Below, one piece after another: positions 17,936 through 26,830 of a stretch of 64,000 nucleotides of DNA. Each line of letters starts with the position of its first letter. Positions within the stretch are counted from its first letter, which is position 1. The notes under the pieces were generated by a model, which worked only from the letters and a program-made list of their open reading frames with translations, ran no database searches and was not told where the DNA came from. Both the position numbers and the translations under genes were made by a program. The DNA lies in NCBI RefSeq assembly GCF_016765585.1, contig NZ_JAESWC010000004.1:1-64000 (forward strand). The letters run 5' to 3'. This DNA is from Clostridium rhizosphaerae (GTDB lineage Bacteria; Bacillota; Clostridia; Clostridiales; Clostridiaceae).

Positions 17936-18994
17936 TTATTTCCTATTGCATCCTAAAACAGAATATATACTATCAAGCAGCTTAAAGGTTTTGTCCAATG
18001 GATATTCCCAGAACATTATTCCACCAATATCTTTAGATACCACATACTCAGATTTGTATTTAAGAGAACGTTCATCTTCATAGGATACAAAATTTTTACC
18101 GTCAAACAAATATGGAGCTTTTGAATGATCATCCCAATAACTCTTATATCCATTTTTATTGATATAATCATTTACTAAATTCGTGTAATTACAGGTTTTA
18201 CAGCCCGTTTTTTCAGCTTCCACATTAAATCCTGTTCCTGACTGTTTAACTCCTTCCCAAATTCTTGAGTAAAAGGCTGCTCCTAAAATTATTTTTTTAG
18301 AAGGCACCCCTGCTTGAAGAAGAATATTTACCGATTTATCACCACTTATTCCATCCGGTTCTTCTTTAGAAGAATACAGATTTGCATGATGCCCTGTTAT
18401 ATTTGTAAAGCTTCCTCTCATGTCATAGGTCATAACATTGATATAATCAAGATATGTGTGTACTTTAGCCATTTCAATGCTGTCCACATACTTCTGTCCT
18501 GCTCCAAGGGCAATAGTCAAAATATATTGTTTTCCATCTTTTTTCCCTTGTTCATTTAAGCTTTCTCTTAATTCCTTAAGATATTTAGTAAAATTTTCTC
18601 TGTCCTCTTTTCTTGCTTTAATTCCAGCCTGATCATTGCAGGGATATTCCCAATCAATATCTACTCCATCGAAGTTATTTGACACAATAAAATCAATAAT
18701 GCTGTTCATAAAATTTTTTCTGCTTTCTTCTGTTAAAACTGCATCTGAAAAGCCATCGGCTCCCCAGCCCCCTATTGAGAGCACAGTCCTTAAGTGAGGA
18801 TGTTTTTCTTTTACATTATTTAATATATGAAGCTTTTTTAGATGTCTTCCATTCAATAATCCATCTGAAATCACTCCAAAGGCATAATTTATACAGGTTA
18901 TCTTATCAGCCTTTATGTCCTTTTCTTCCCAATCAGCTCCATCACTTAAATAGGCAATGATATGATAATTACTAATACTATTGGGTACTGTCAT
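17936..18994 (-). CDS. GH18 glycosidase, probable cytoplasmic endo-beta-N-acetylglucosaminidase
   Basis: A 352-residue GH18 barrel. The catalytic DxxDxDxE signature is intact in FDGVDIDWEYP (about residues 92-102, catalytic Glu in WEYP). SIGGWG, MTYDMRG and GGIMFWEYPLD are the other conserved strands. GH18 covers chitinases and N-glycan-core-cleaving endoglycosidases (chitobiose hydrolysis). In a locus for N-glycan sugars the second role is more likely, but the fold alone does not decide. There is no signal peptide or binding module. The ATG is preceded by AAAAGGAGG supplied by the end of the hairpin repeat. Confidence 0.88.
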   Translation of the reverse strand: MTVPNSISNYHIIAYLSDGADWEEKDIKADKITCINYAFGVISDGLLNGRHLKKLHILNNVKEKHPHLRTVLSIGGWGADGFSDAVLTEESRKNFMNSIIDFIVSNNFDGVDIDWEYPCNDQAGIKARKEDRENFTKYLKELRESLNEQGKKDGKQYILTIALGAGQKYVDSIEMAKVHTYLDYINVMTYDMRGSFTNITGHHANLYSSKEEPDGISGDKSVNILLQAGVPSKKIILGAAFYSRIWEGVKQSGTGFNVEAEKTGCKTCNYTNLVNDYINKNGYKSYWDDHSKAPYLFDGKNFVSYEDERSLKYKSEYVVSKDIGGIMFWEYPLDKTFKLLDSIYSVLGCNRK

Positions 18995-19005
18995 GATTTT
19001 CCTCC

Positions 19006-19198
19006 TTTTAGTCGAAGCACGGGGTGGTTTAAGACGCTCGTTTCCCTTCGGGCACAGGGTAACTTAAGATGTTCGCTTCCGCTCACAAGTTACCCGTAAA
19101 AGTCCATTTAGGACTTTGCCTTCGACCACGGTGCAACTTAGCACGCTCGCTCCCTCTAGCAAACCACCCGTTAAAGGTCATTTAGACCTTTAACCTCC
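19006..19198 (-). repeat. intercistronic hairpin repeat, composite of two units
   Basis: It lies between GH38 and GH18 and overlaps the last 28 bases of GH38. On the minus strand it opens AAGGAGG, then hairpin I (GTTAAAGGTC with GACCTTTAAC, a double compensatory change). A unit identical in its core to one at 12032 (GGGTAACTT with AAGTTACCC) lies inside the outer arms GGGTGGTTT and AAACCACCC, as if one unit had entered another. It ends GTGCTTCGACTAAAAGGAGG, the last bases being the GH18 ribosome binding site. Confidence 0.88.
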
Positions 19199-22100
19199 TT
19201 GCATAATTTACATAGTATGGTCTTAATTTCAAACGGCTTAACGTACATAGAAATACTATTACCATCAATATGACACTTTTTAGTTTCTTCTTCTAATAAG
19301 TTAGTCTCTACTACTTCTTCTACGGTCACATTAAAATTAATTCTAATATTCTTACCTGTTTTAGCAGCATCATAGAAACGAACTACAAATCCTTGTCCAT
19401 TTTCAGCCCATTTTACTGCTTCTACAATGATATTAGAAGCATCGATATTTAGTAATCCGTTAAAATCCTCTGTTCTTTTATCAACCTTTGCACAAACAAC
19501 AGGGACATTCAGTTCATAGGCTGGTTTAATTACAGAATCTACAGAGAATCCGCAATTATGAGGTACTAGTGAATAAGTTACATAGTGAATACCTTCATCG
19601 CCTCTTGGATCTGGTCTTAAACCTGATTTCATAAGACTTAATCTTATGTCACTGCCATGGGTGCTGACACCGTATTTACAATCATTTAATAAAGCTACAC
19701 CAAAATCAGCTTCTGATATATCCGACCACTTGTGAGCACAGGATTCAAATCTTGCTCTATCCTGGGATAGATTTTCATGGGTTGCTCGTTCCACATATCC
19801 ATATTGGATTTCATGTTTTGCATTTTCAGCAAAGACATCCAGCTCAAAACCTGCCTTTAATAACCTATGCTTTTCAGACCATACAATTTTAGTTTCAAAA
19901 TCCACCTGTGGTGAGTCTGCATGCAGTACCATATCCTGTATAATAGATGAACCTTCACCTATGCGGTAGCTGCTTCTCAATCTCAGCTCTAAAGCTCCAT
20001 CTGATACTATTTCTCTGCCTGTAAAGCCTTTCTGAACTTCCATTTTCAATCTCTGGTCTCTATCTATATCCCAGTTATCCCAGTAACTTGGTATATCTTC
20101 ACCCAGCCAGAAGGTATTTAGTGCTCCCCCGGCTTTTACAATTTCTCTTCCTGTAGCCTTATCCTTAAAGGAGCTTATTCTGCCAATGGAATCAAAGGTT
20201 ACAACCGCAAATGGCGTCTCAACAATGTTTTCATCTACGGAAAAAGCCGATTTATTTATACAGTCTTTTTTAATCATTGGTACAACTTTATAACCTAATG
20301 CATCAACGTTCAGTCCGGAAACTACTAATTTATCATTATTATCTATATCCTTTATCCACTGAGACTGTACATAATCTACATCTGGAATATATCCAAAATC
20401 AGCATTATCCAAAATAAATTGTCTTGTTTTATTCCAGCTAAGGCTATTAACTGCCATTATATATTTACTGTCACTGCTTGACTTTACAAAAGCCTCTATT
20501 GCCTTGTCAGTAACTTGTCCTGCTTCTTCCAGGCATTCTTTAAAGGCGACAATAGCCTCGTCATTTACTCTTGCGATAGAAGATCCTGGTAAAATATCAT
20601 GGAATTGGTTTGTAAGCAGTTTTTTCCACATGTTTAACAGCTTTTCCTTTGGATAGCTGGCTCCGTTAATAGCCGCTAAGGTACTTAAAAATTCTGCATT
20701 TCTGTAAGCTATCTCTGTCTTTCTGTTGCCTCTTTTAACTTCTGCTATGGAAGTTAGAGTTCCTCTATGAAGTTCCAGGTAAAGCTCTCCGCACCACTGA
20801 GGCAAATCCTTTAATTCATTCTCTATACCCTGCATAAAATTACTTACTGATGAAAATTCTGCTTTAGGACATCCTTCAAGGTCTTTTACACGTCTTGAAA
20901 CCTCAACCATTTCAGCCATTGGACCGCCGCCGCCATCACCATAGCCAATGGCAGTAAGCCTGCGATCCTGGATATCCTTATGTTGAACATCCATCCATTG
21001 CTTGGTCAAGGTTTCGGGATCCGGCCAGCAGTGTATGGTATTAAAATGTGATATTACAGAAGATCCATCAATGCCTTTCCAAACAAAAGTATCATAAGGG
21101 AATCTATTAGTATCATTCCAAGACAATTTTGTGGTGCAGAAGTATTTTACGTTACTGCCTCGTAATATTTGCGGCAGTGCTGCTGAGTAGCCAAATACAT
21201 CTGGCAGCCACAGAGTATCGGATGTATACCCAAACATCTCTTTTGTTGCATTTTGTCCTACTAACAGCTGTCTTACAAAGGATTCACCTGAGGGTATATT
21301 GCAATCCGGCTCTACCCACATTGCTCCATTAGGTTCCCATCTACCATCCTTAACTTTATCTTTAATACCCTCATATATTTCCGGATATCTCTCTCTCAAT
21401 ACTGAGGCATAGTAAGGTGTACTCTGTATAAAATTTAACTCAGGATATTGATCCATAAGATTTAGTACCGACGAGAAAGTACGGGCAGATTTTCTCCAGG
21501 TTTCAGCAATAGGCCATAACCATGCAGTATCCAGGTGAGAGTGCCCTACGATTCCAAAACTAGGCATAGTTGAACCATTCTTATCCTTAAGTAATGGATG
21601 CATGAGTTCTCTTGCTTGTGAAAGCTTAGCTCTCCAATTCTCTTCAGGAACCTCTGAAGGCATTGCATATACTAATTCATAAACCTTTGCAAGCTGTCTT
21701 ATTATCTTGTTTTTTCTCAGACTATTTTCATCAAGGACATTGGCCAGTTGTCTTAGAACTCTCAAATCAAAAACAAAGTTACTTACATCTTCTCTTTCAA
21801 GAACCACAAATATACCTTCAAAAGTCTTGCAGTCCGGCTCAGGAGCCTTGTCATTTTCATCGGCACCACAGCCTGGAATATGATGTCCAGTATAGGATTC
21901 AAAGGCTAGCCTATATGTCTTTCCAGCCTCTCCACCAGCCGTCATCATCACTGATGAATGATTGACATCAAATACTCCTTTATATTTACCATCTACAATA
22001 AATAATGAGTCGCCATTGGTCTTTGCCTGAATAAAAACCTTTTTTCCTGCACATACTTGCGGTAAAGTAACTTCTCCTCTAAACCAAGTTGTCTGCCAGT

Positions 22101-22290
22101 TATTACCCCACTTAGTACCTATTTCACCAGCACGCCAAACTGCACCTTCCTGAGATGTTGGCTCTTTAGTAAAGTGTTCATAGGTACTCCACATTTGCGC
22201 TGGCACTTCAGCTACTGTTTCATATCTCAATTTTGAATATCTATTTTCTATACTCTCTAGCTTGGCTATTATTTTCTTATCAACAAGCAT
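19171..22290 (-). CDS. GH38 alpha-mannosidase
   Basis: A protein of about 1039 residues that removes alpha-linked mannose from N-glycan arms using a metal ion. HSHLDTAWLWP (about residues 252-262) holds the metal-binding His and Asp; the nucleophile is the Asp of WLPDVFGYSAALPQ (about residue 365). The middle and C-terminal beta-domains follow (FWLGEDIPSYWDNWDID, YVERATHENLSQDRARFE). No signal peptide. ATG at 22290 follows GGGAGGAAGTATTTA; the extra seven residues upstream have no ribosome binding site. Its last residues (KEVKGLNDL and stop) are encoded by the start of the hairpin repeat, so the natural C-terminus has been replaced. Confidence 0.93.
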   Translation of the reverse strand: MLVDKKIIAKLESIENRYSKLRYETVAEVPAQMWSTYEHFTKEPTSQEGAVWRAGEIGTKWGNNWQTTWFRGEVTLPQVCAGKKVFIQAKTNGDSLFIVDGKYKGVFDVNHSSVMMTAGGEAGKTYRLAFESYTGHHIPGCGADENDKAPEPDCKTFEGIFVVLEREDVSNFVFDLRVLRQLANVLDENSLRKNKIIRQLAKVYELVYAMPSEVPEENWRAKLSQARELMHPLLKDKNGSTMPSFGIVGHSHLDTAWLWPIAETWRKSARTFSSVLNLMDQYPELNFIQSTPYYASVLRERYPEIYEGIKDKVKDGRWEPNGAMWVEPDCNIPSGESFVRQLLVGQNATKEMFGYTSDTLWLPDVFGYSAALPQILRGSNVKYFCTTKLSWNDTNRFPYDTFVWKGIDGSSVISHFNTIHCWPDPETLTKQWMDVQHKDIQDRRLTAIGYGDGGGGPMAEMVEVSRRVKDLEGCPKAEFSSVSNFMQGIENELKDLPQWCGELYLELHRGTLTSIAEVKRGNRKTEIAYRNAEFLSTLAAINGASYPKEKLLNMWKKLLTNQFHDILPGSSIARVNDEAIVAFKECLEEAGQVTDKAIEAFVKSSSDSKYIMAVNSLSWNKTRQFILDNADFGYIPDVDYVQSQWIKDIDNNDKLVVSGLNVDALGYKVVPMIKKDCINKSAFSVDENIVETPFAVVTFDSIGRISSFKDKATGREIVKAGGALNTFWLGEDIPSYWDNWDIDRDQRLKMEVQKGFTGREIVSDGALELRLRSSYRIGEGSSIIQDMVLHADSPQVDFETKIVWSEKHRLLKAGFELDVFAENAKHEIQYGYVERATHENLSQDRARFESCAHKWSDISEADFGVALLNDCKYGVSTHGSDIRLSLMKSGLRPDPRGDEGIHYVTYSLVPHNCGFSVDSVIKPAYELNVPVVCAKVDKRTEDFNGLLNIDASNIIVEAVKWAENGQGFVVRFYDAAKTGKNIRINFNVTVEEVVETNLLEEETKKCHIDGNSISMYVKPFEIKTILCKLCKEVKGLNDL

Positions 22291-22339
22291 TAAATACTTC
22301 CTCCCTGCCAATATATCTCATGTACATATCAAGGATTTG

Positions 22340-24199
22340 TTATTTAATATCCCTAATATAATTGCATAGATATTTAATCATATCTCTAATTCTATAGAGC
22401 TCACTTTCCTTATTTCTCTTACGCCATAGGCCGCTGAAATCTGCCAGCCAATACTCCAGCTCCACTGCAAGACTGCTGCGCTCCTTAACTTCAACTATTT
22501 CTTCATGCTTAAACTCATATTTTTTTATACAAATACAAGCAGCATTTACTAAAGCTACACCTCTTGCAGAAACAATAAATTCTTCTATATCAATGCTTCG
22601 ATTACTGTATGCCTTGCTTCCCTCTTTTAATATTTCTGCTTCAAGTCTTCTTGCTTCATGATACCATTCTGTCATTGCTGCTTCACTTACTCTGTCTAAT
22701 TCCTTAAAGCCTCTTTCTATATTTTCATTTTTTATTATTTTGTGTTCCGCAAAGAAAACTATATATTTCCATTGGTCGGTTTCTTTCTTAGAAAGCTCTC
22801 TAAGTAGTGCTGCAATATTTTTAGCATCCTTGCCAAACTCTAGGGTAGATATGGCTTCATCCATATAGCTGAGTTCACTATTATCTTCAGGATTCCAAGA
22901 TAAAGCCGCTCCATAGATCATTCCCGGCATGGAATTACCAAATAAATTAACATGCCCATAATCGCCCCAGTCTGTATTTAACACACCTACAGCACCATAT
23001 TTTTTTCCATAACTTATCATTTTGTTTATATTGATAAAGGCACTATCCATAGAATTCATGATTCTATTCCAGCCGCCTACTCCCGGGCATACATATTGCT
23101 TTACACCGGCTTTAGCTAAAGTTTTTGTATCATCTTCCGTTACAGTATAGTGATAAGCCCAGTTAAGACAAACTACATCCTTAGATATTTCTTTCAAGTA
23201 TTCAGGACTTTTTACAATTATATCCCCCCAGAACATTATCTGCTTATCATAGGTCTTAACATATTCCATTATCTTTTTTAAGAAATCTACATACAGTCTT
23301 TCAACACCTTGGCTCTCTGCCAATTTAGCACTTTTCCCTTTTCCTATATCAAAGGTTTCATCACAGCATATATTAAACTTTTCCGAGCTGAAAAGAGGTA
23401 TAAATTCTTCAAGCATACTCTTTACAAATTCTATGCTTTCTTCCTGTGAAACATCTAAAGTATGATGTGCATTTCTCTCGTGCCAGGAATAAGGTTCTCC
23501 CTTATAGTTTTCCAGTTCACATAGATGATTGTAGGTTTTGGTCATTAAAACCTCATAAAGATGTCCAAAGGTTGCTATTGAAGGAACAAGCTCTACATTT
23601 TTATCTTTACAGTATTTGTCCAGCTCCATTATCTCTTCAGTAGTAAGCGGATCTTTTCCGGTCCATACTTCACTGAAATTTTTAAAAGCATAGGTGTGCT
23701 CAACATAAAGCTGAAGCTGATTAATTTTATAGAAGGATAGCCTATCTACCAGTTCCTTTAAAGTTTCCAAAGTAGGTACTTTTCCTCGGGTAACATCATG
23801 GTAGAAACCTCTATTTTTAAAATAAGGAGCATCTTTTATTAATAAAGCCGGAAGTACTACTCCCTCTTGCCTTATTATTTGGCGCAGGGTCTGAATGCCA
23901 TAAAATAAACCTGCATCATCATTGCCGGTTACAACCACAGAGTTTTCACTTATTTCAATGGTATAACCTTCTCTATCACCAGTCTCTTTTCTTAAGAAGA
24001 TAGACTTGTCCGTTTTTTTAATTGCCTTATTTATCTTAATATCGATATTAGTAGACTTTTTTATCTCGCTTTTTAATAATTTTGCAGATTCATAATCGTT
24101 AAAATTACAGGAATAATCTAATACAATCTCTGTGCTTCTGCTTATATAAAAATTTTTTTCATGAAATGTCAATTCTTTTGGTGCAGGAATCAAATACAT
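22340..24199 (-). CDS. GH20 beta-N-acetylhexosaminidase
   Basis: A 619-residue protein with the GH20 zincin-like N-domain (residues 1-125, ending GLFYGIQTLRQII) followed by the catalytic barrel starting FKNRGFYHDVTRGKVP. LYVEHTYAF, SIATFGHLYEV and the catalytic Asp-Glu pair in NICCDETFDIG (about residue 300) are visible; the substrate-assisted mechanism uses the N-acetyl group. It releases terminal GlcNAc or GalNAc and probably trims antennal GlcNAc here. There is no signal peptide. ATG follows AGGAGGATTAT. Spacing to GH38 (28 bases) indicates one transcript. Confidence 0.9.
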   Translation of the reverse strand: MYLIPAPKELTFHEKNFYISRSTEIVLDYSCNFNDYESAKLLKSEIKKSTNIDIKINKAIKKTDKSIFLRKETGDREGYTIEISENSVVVTGNDDAGLFYGIQTLRQIIRQEGVVLPALLIKDAPYFKNRGFYHDVTRGKVPTLETLKELVDRLSFYKINQLQLYVEHTYAFKNFSEVWTGKDPLTTEEIMELDKYCKDKNVELVPSIATFGHLYEVLMTKTYNHLCELENYKGEPYSWHERNAHHTLDVSQEESIEFVKSMLEEFIPLFSSEKFNICCDETFDIGKGKSAKLAESQGVERLYVDFLKKIMEYVKTYDKQIMFWGDIIVKSPEYLKEISKDVVCLNWAYHYTVTEDDTKTLAKAGVKQYVCPGVGGWNRIMNSMDSAFININKMISYGKKYGAVGVLNTDWGDYGHVNLFGNSMPGMIYGAALSWNPEDNSELSYMDEAISTLEFGKDAKNIAALLRELSKKETDQWKYIVFFAEHKIIKNENIERGFKELDRVSEAAMTEWYHEARRLEAEILKEGSKAYSNRSIDIEEFIVSARGVALVNAACICIKKYEFKHEEIVEVKERSSLAVELEYWLADFSGLWRKRNKESELYRIRDMIKYLCNYIRDIK

Positions 24200-24321
24200 A
24201 TAATCCTCCTATCAGCAGCATTGCTGCTATACACTACATATTTATCTCAAATCCGTAATGAAAAATATTACGAATTAGATATCATTTTATTATTTTTAAA
24301 ATTAAATACTATAATTTAATG

Positions 24322-25239
24322 CTATACATTCTCATTGTTTAATGCATTGTAAGCTGCACCAATTATTCCGGCATCATTTCGAAGTTCCGCTTGAACAATT
24401 TTAGTGTAGTTACTGTAGGAAGGCATAACCATCTCTTTAAATCTGCTACTTATTTTATCGAAGAAAGGTTTGCCTTGGGCTGAAATGCCACCACCGATTA
24501 TTACGATACCAGGGTCTAGCAAATGTACTAGGTTTACAATACCTATGGCAACATTATTGATAAATTTCTCATAGACTTTTACAGCTAAACTTTCTCCCTT
24601 TTTTACCCTATCTATAATCTCTTCTCCATTTATTTCTGATACATTTATATTGGCAAGTGCTGCATAATTTCTTATCAGCGCAGAAGTTGACCCGTATCTT
24701 TCATAGCATCCGGTTCCTCCACAGGCACATTTCTCTCCATGAATATCTATTGTTGTATGGCCTATTTCTCCAGCGCCTTGTCCAATTCCTTTGTATATCT
24801 TATTGTTTATTATAATAGCTCCGCCTATGCCGGTACCTAATGCTATACATACAAAGGTATCTTTTCCTCTGCCTGCACCCAGCCATAATTCACCTAATGC
24901 TGCTGCATTAACATCATTCTCAACATAGCAGTCAAGATTTGTTTCATTTTTTATACTTTCACTAAGTTTTGCTCCTGTATAACCAGGCAGGTTATCAGAC
25001 GCAAAGATAATCTCTCCATTTTTGCTATCTACGTTACCGGGGGTGCTTATTCCCACAGCATGTATTTCATATTTCTCTTGCATCTCTTTAATTTTTTTGA
25101 TTAAATCCCTTGGAATTGTATTCTTACAATCTGTCTTTGGTGATTCAAATTTACCTTTATATAATATTTTTCCTGTTTCGTTCACAACACCATATTTTAT
25201 AAAAGTTCCACCTATATCAAAGCATGCAATATTCTTCAT
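24322..25239 (-). CDS. ROK-family sugar kinase
   Basis: A 305-residue ROK protein. The ATP-binding loop is CFDIGGTFIKYG at the N-terminus; the ROK signature and zinc site CACGGTGCYERYGS is near residue 175, with the GHTTI histidine just before it. There is no N-terminal helix-turn-helix, so it is a kinase and not a regulator. It probably phosphorylates a hexose freed by the operon (mannose, GlcNAc, ManNAc or glucose); family members of this size differ by few residues, so the substrate is open. ATG follows AAGGATGG. It lies between a GH29 and the GH20 gene. Confidence 0.88.
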   Translation of the reverse strand: MKNIACFDIGGTFIKYGVVNETGKILYKGKFESPKTDCKNTIPRDLIKKIKEMQEKYEIHAVGISTPGNVDSKNGEIIFASDNLPGYTGAKLSESIKNETNLDCYVENDVNAAALGELWLGAGRGKDTFVCIALGTGIGGAIIINNKIYKGIGQGAGEIGHTTIDIHGEKCACGGTGCYERYGSTSALIRNYAALANINVSEINGEEIIDRVKKGESLAVKVYEKFINNVAIGIVNLVHLLDPGIVIIGGGISAQGKPFFDKISSRFKEMVMPSYSNYTKIVQAELRNDAGIIGAAYNALNNENV

Positions 25240-25269
25240 AAATAACCATCCTTGCTCTATATTCTCTAA

Positions 25270-26712
25270 TTAATTTTTCTTATCTTTTAAGCAAAAGACT
25301 CTGGCAATAGGCGCAGCTTCTCCGACAACTTGTGGTGCATGTAATAAGTATCCTTTATCTTTCTTCTCGAAAGGAACTGCTTCTTTACTATCAAGCATAG
25401 TAATTTCTGATACTTTTCCTTCATAAGGAATCCATACTTCTGACGATACCACATCAGCTTCATCGTTGAATATTTGAATTGCATATACTGTACCTTCTTT
25501 TTGAGTAAAGGCAATTCCATCCTTCTTATATGGAGCACATACTCTAGTGCCGTATATTGCATCTCCGTATATCTTTAACCATTCACCCATTCCTTTAAGT
25601 GATCTTATCGCTCCCTGTGGAAGTCTGCCGTCTGGCTGTGGTCCTACATTGATTGCAAGATTTCCGCCCTTTGCAACAATATCTATAAGTAATGCTATAA
25701 CTTCTCTTGGTGATTTGTATTTATCTTCATATGCAAAAGAAAAGGATGTTCCAAGAGTAATACAGCTCTCCCATGGAATTCCTAATGGTTCATCCGGAAC
25801 ACATTGCTCAGGTGTTACATAATTTTCATAAGCACCGCCTACAGTTCTATCTGCACAGAGCATACCCGGCTGAAACTTTCTTATTTTTTCTATTATTTCT
25901 CCAAGACGGATATCCTGATTATTCTCCTTGCATACCCAACCGGCATCAAACCACATTATATCAATCTGTCCATACTGAGATCCCAGTTCATGAATTTGGT
26001 TATGAGTAAAATTAACAAAGCGTTCCCACTCTTTTGGATTTTCTATAGGATTATATGCTGGACCTCTATGCTGATAACTTCCTCTTTCATACTTATCACT
26101 CCAGTAACTGTCTATATGCCAATCTGCTTTTGAGAAGTAGGTTGCAATTCCAATACCCTTTTTTCGAAAAGCCTCGAATAAATTTGCGCATATATCAGCA
26201 TGGTGATTATTATGGTAAGGACAATCTGGCGCGGTAATCTTATAATCGGAATGTTTAGTATCCCACATGCAGAAACCATCATGATGCTTTGTTGTAAAAA
26301 CAAGATATCGTATACCAGCTTCTGATGCAATTTCCGCCCATTTTTCAGGCTCAAATCTTACTGGGTTAAATGTTTTATTCAAATCAAAATACTGCTTTTT
26401 AAATTCTTCTCCGGTAACTTCCCAATCGATGCCATTTCTTGACCAATTAGCATCTGCATCACTAAGTGCCCAGGATTCCACGACTCCCAACTGGGAATAT
26501 GGCCCCCAATGCATCATAAGTGCCAGCTTCTGATCCTGAAACCACTCTAGCTTTTGTAATACCTTTGGGTCTTTAGGCACTACATAGCTGTCTTTACCGC
26601 TGTAATTATGTACTCCCTCCTGTACAACTTCATCTTCTTGCATTTGTTCTTGAATATCTTTTTTCTCTAAATTGTTATCTTCTGCAATTTGTATTTCTTT
26701 TACTTCTGACAT
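25270..26712 (-). CDS. GH29 alpha-L-fucosidase
   Basis: A 480-residue GH29 enzyme. LMMHWGPYSQLGVVESW, TTKHHDGFCMWDTKHSDY and the nucleophile Asp in IDIMWFDAGW (about residue 245) are present, then the glycine-rich block KGGNLAINVGPQPDGRLP. A small C-terminal beta-domain follows. The first 45 residues are charged and variable, not a signal peptide. It differs clearly from the other two GH29 proteins of the locus, so it likely acts on a different fucose linkage (core alpha-1,3 or alpha-1,6 versus Lewis-type), which is inference. Separated from the upstream solute-binding protein gene by a terminator-like hairpin, which may set relative expression. Confidence 0.9.
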   Translation of the reverse strand: MSEVKEIQIAEDNNLEKKDIQEQMQEDEVVQEGVHNYSGKDSYVVPKDPKVLQKLEWFQDQKLALMMHWGPYSQLGVVESWALSDADANWSRNGIDWEVTGEEFKKQYFDLNKTFNPVRFEPEKWAEIASEAGIRYLVFTTKHHDGFCMWDTKHSDYKITAPDCPYHNNHHADICANLFEAFRKKGIGIATYFSKADWHIDSYWSDKYERGSYQHRGPAYNPIENPKEWERFVNFTHNQIHELGSQYGQIDIMWFDAGWVCKENNQDIRLGEIIEKIRKFQPGMLCADRTVGGAYENYVTPEQCVPDEPLGIPWESCITLGTSFSFAYEDKYKSPREVIALLIDIVAKGGNLAINVGPQPDGRLPQGAIRSLKGMGEWLKIYGDAIYGTRVCAPYKKDGIAFTQKEGTVYAIQIFNDEADVVSSEVWIPYEGKVSEITMLDSKEAVPFEKKDKGYLLHAPQVVGEAAPIARVFCLKDKKN

Positions 26713-26768
26713 CTTTCTTCCCCCTTTACATAATCATTTGAAAAAATAACTTTCAGCTGTCAAAGCTA

Positions 26769-26813
26769 TAAAAAAATGGAGCAAGATCTAAACCGTGCCC
26801 CATTTTTCATTTT
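26769..26813 (-). terminator. terminator or attenuating hairpin after the solute-binding protein gene
   Basis: Minus strand: AAAATGGGGCA pairs with TGCTCCATTTT (one mismatch) followed by a T-run. It lies inside the operon, between the binding-protein gene and GH29, so partial termination is likely. Confidence 0.8.
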
Positions 26814-26830
26814 TTAGTATTATTAGTATT

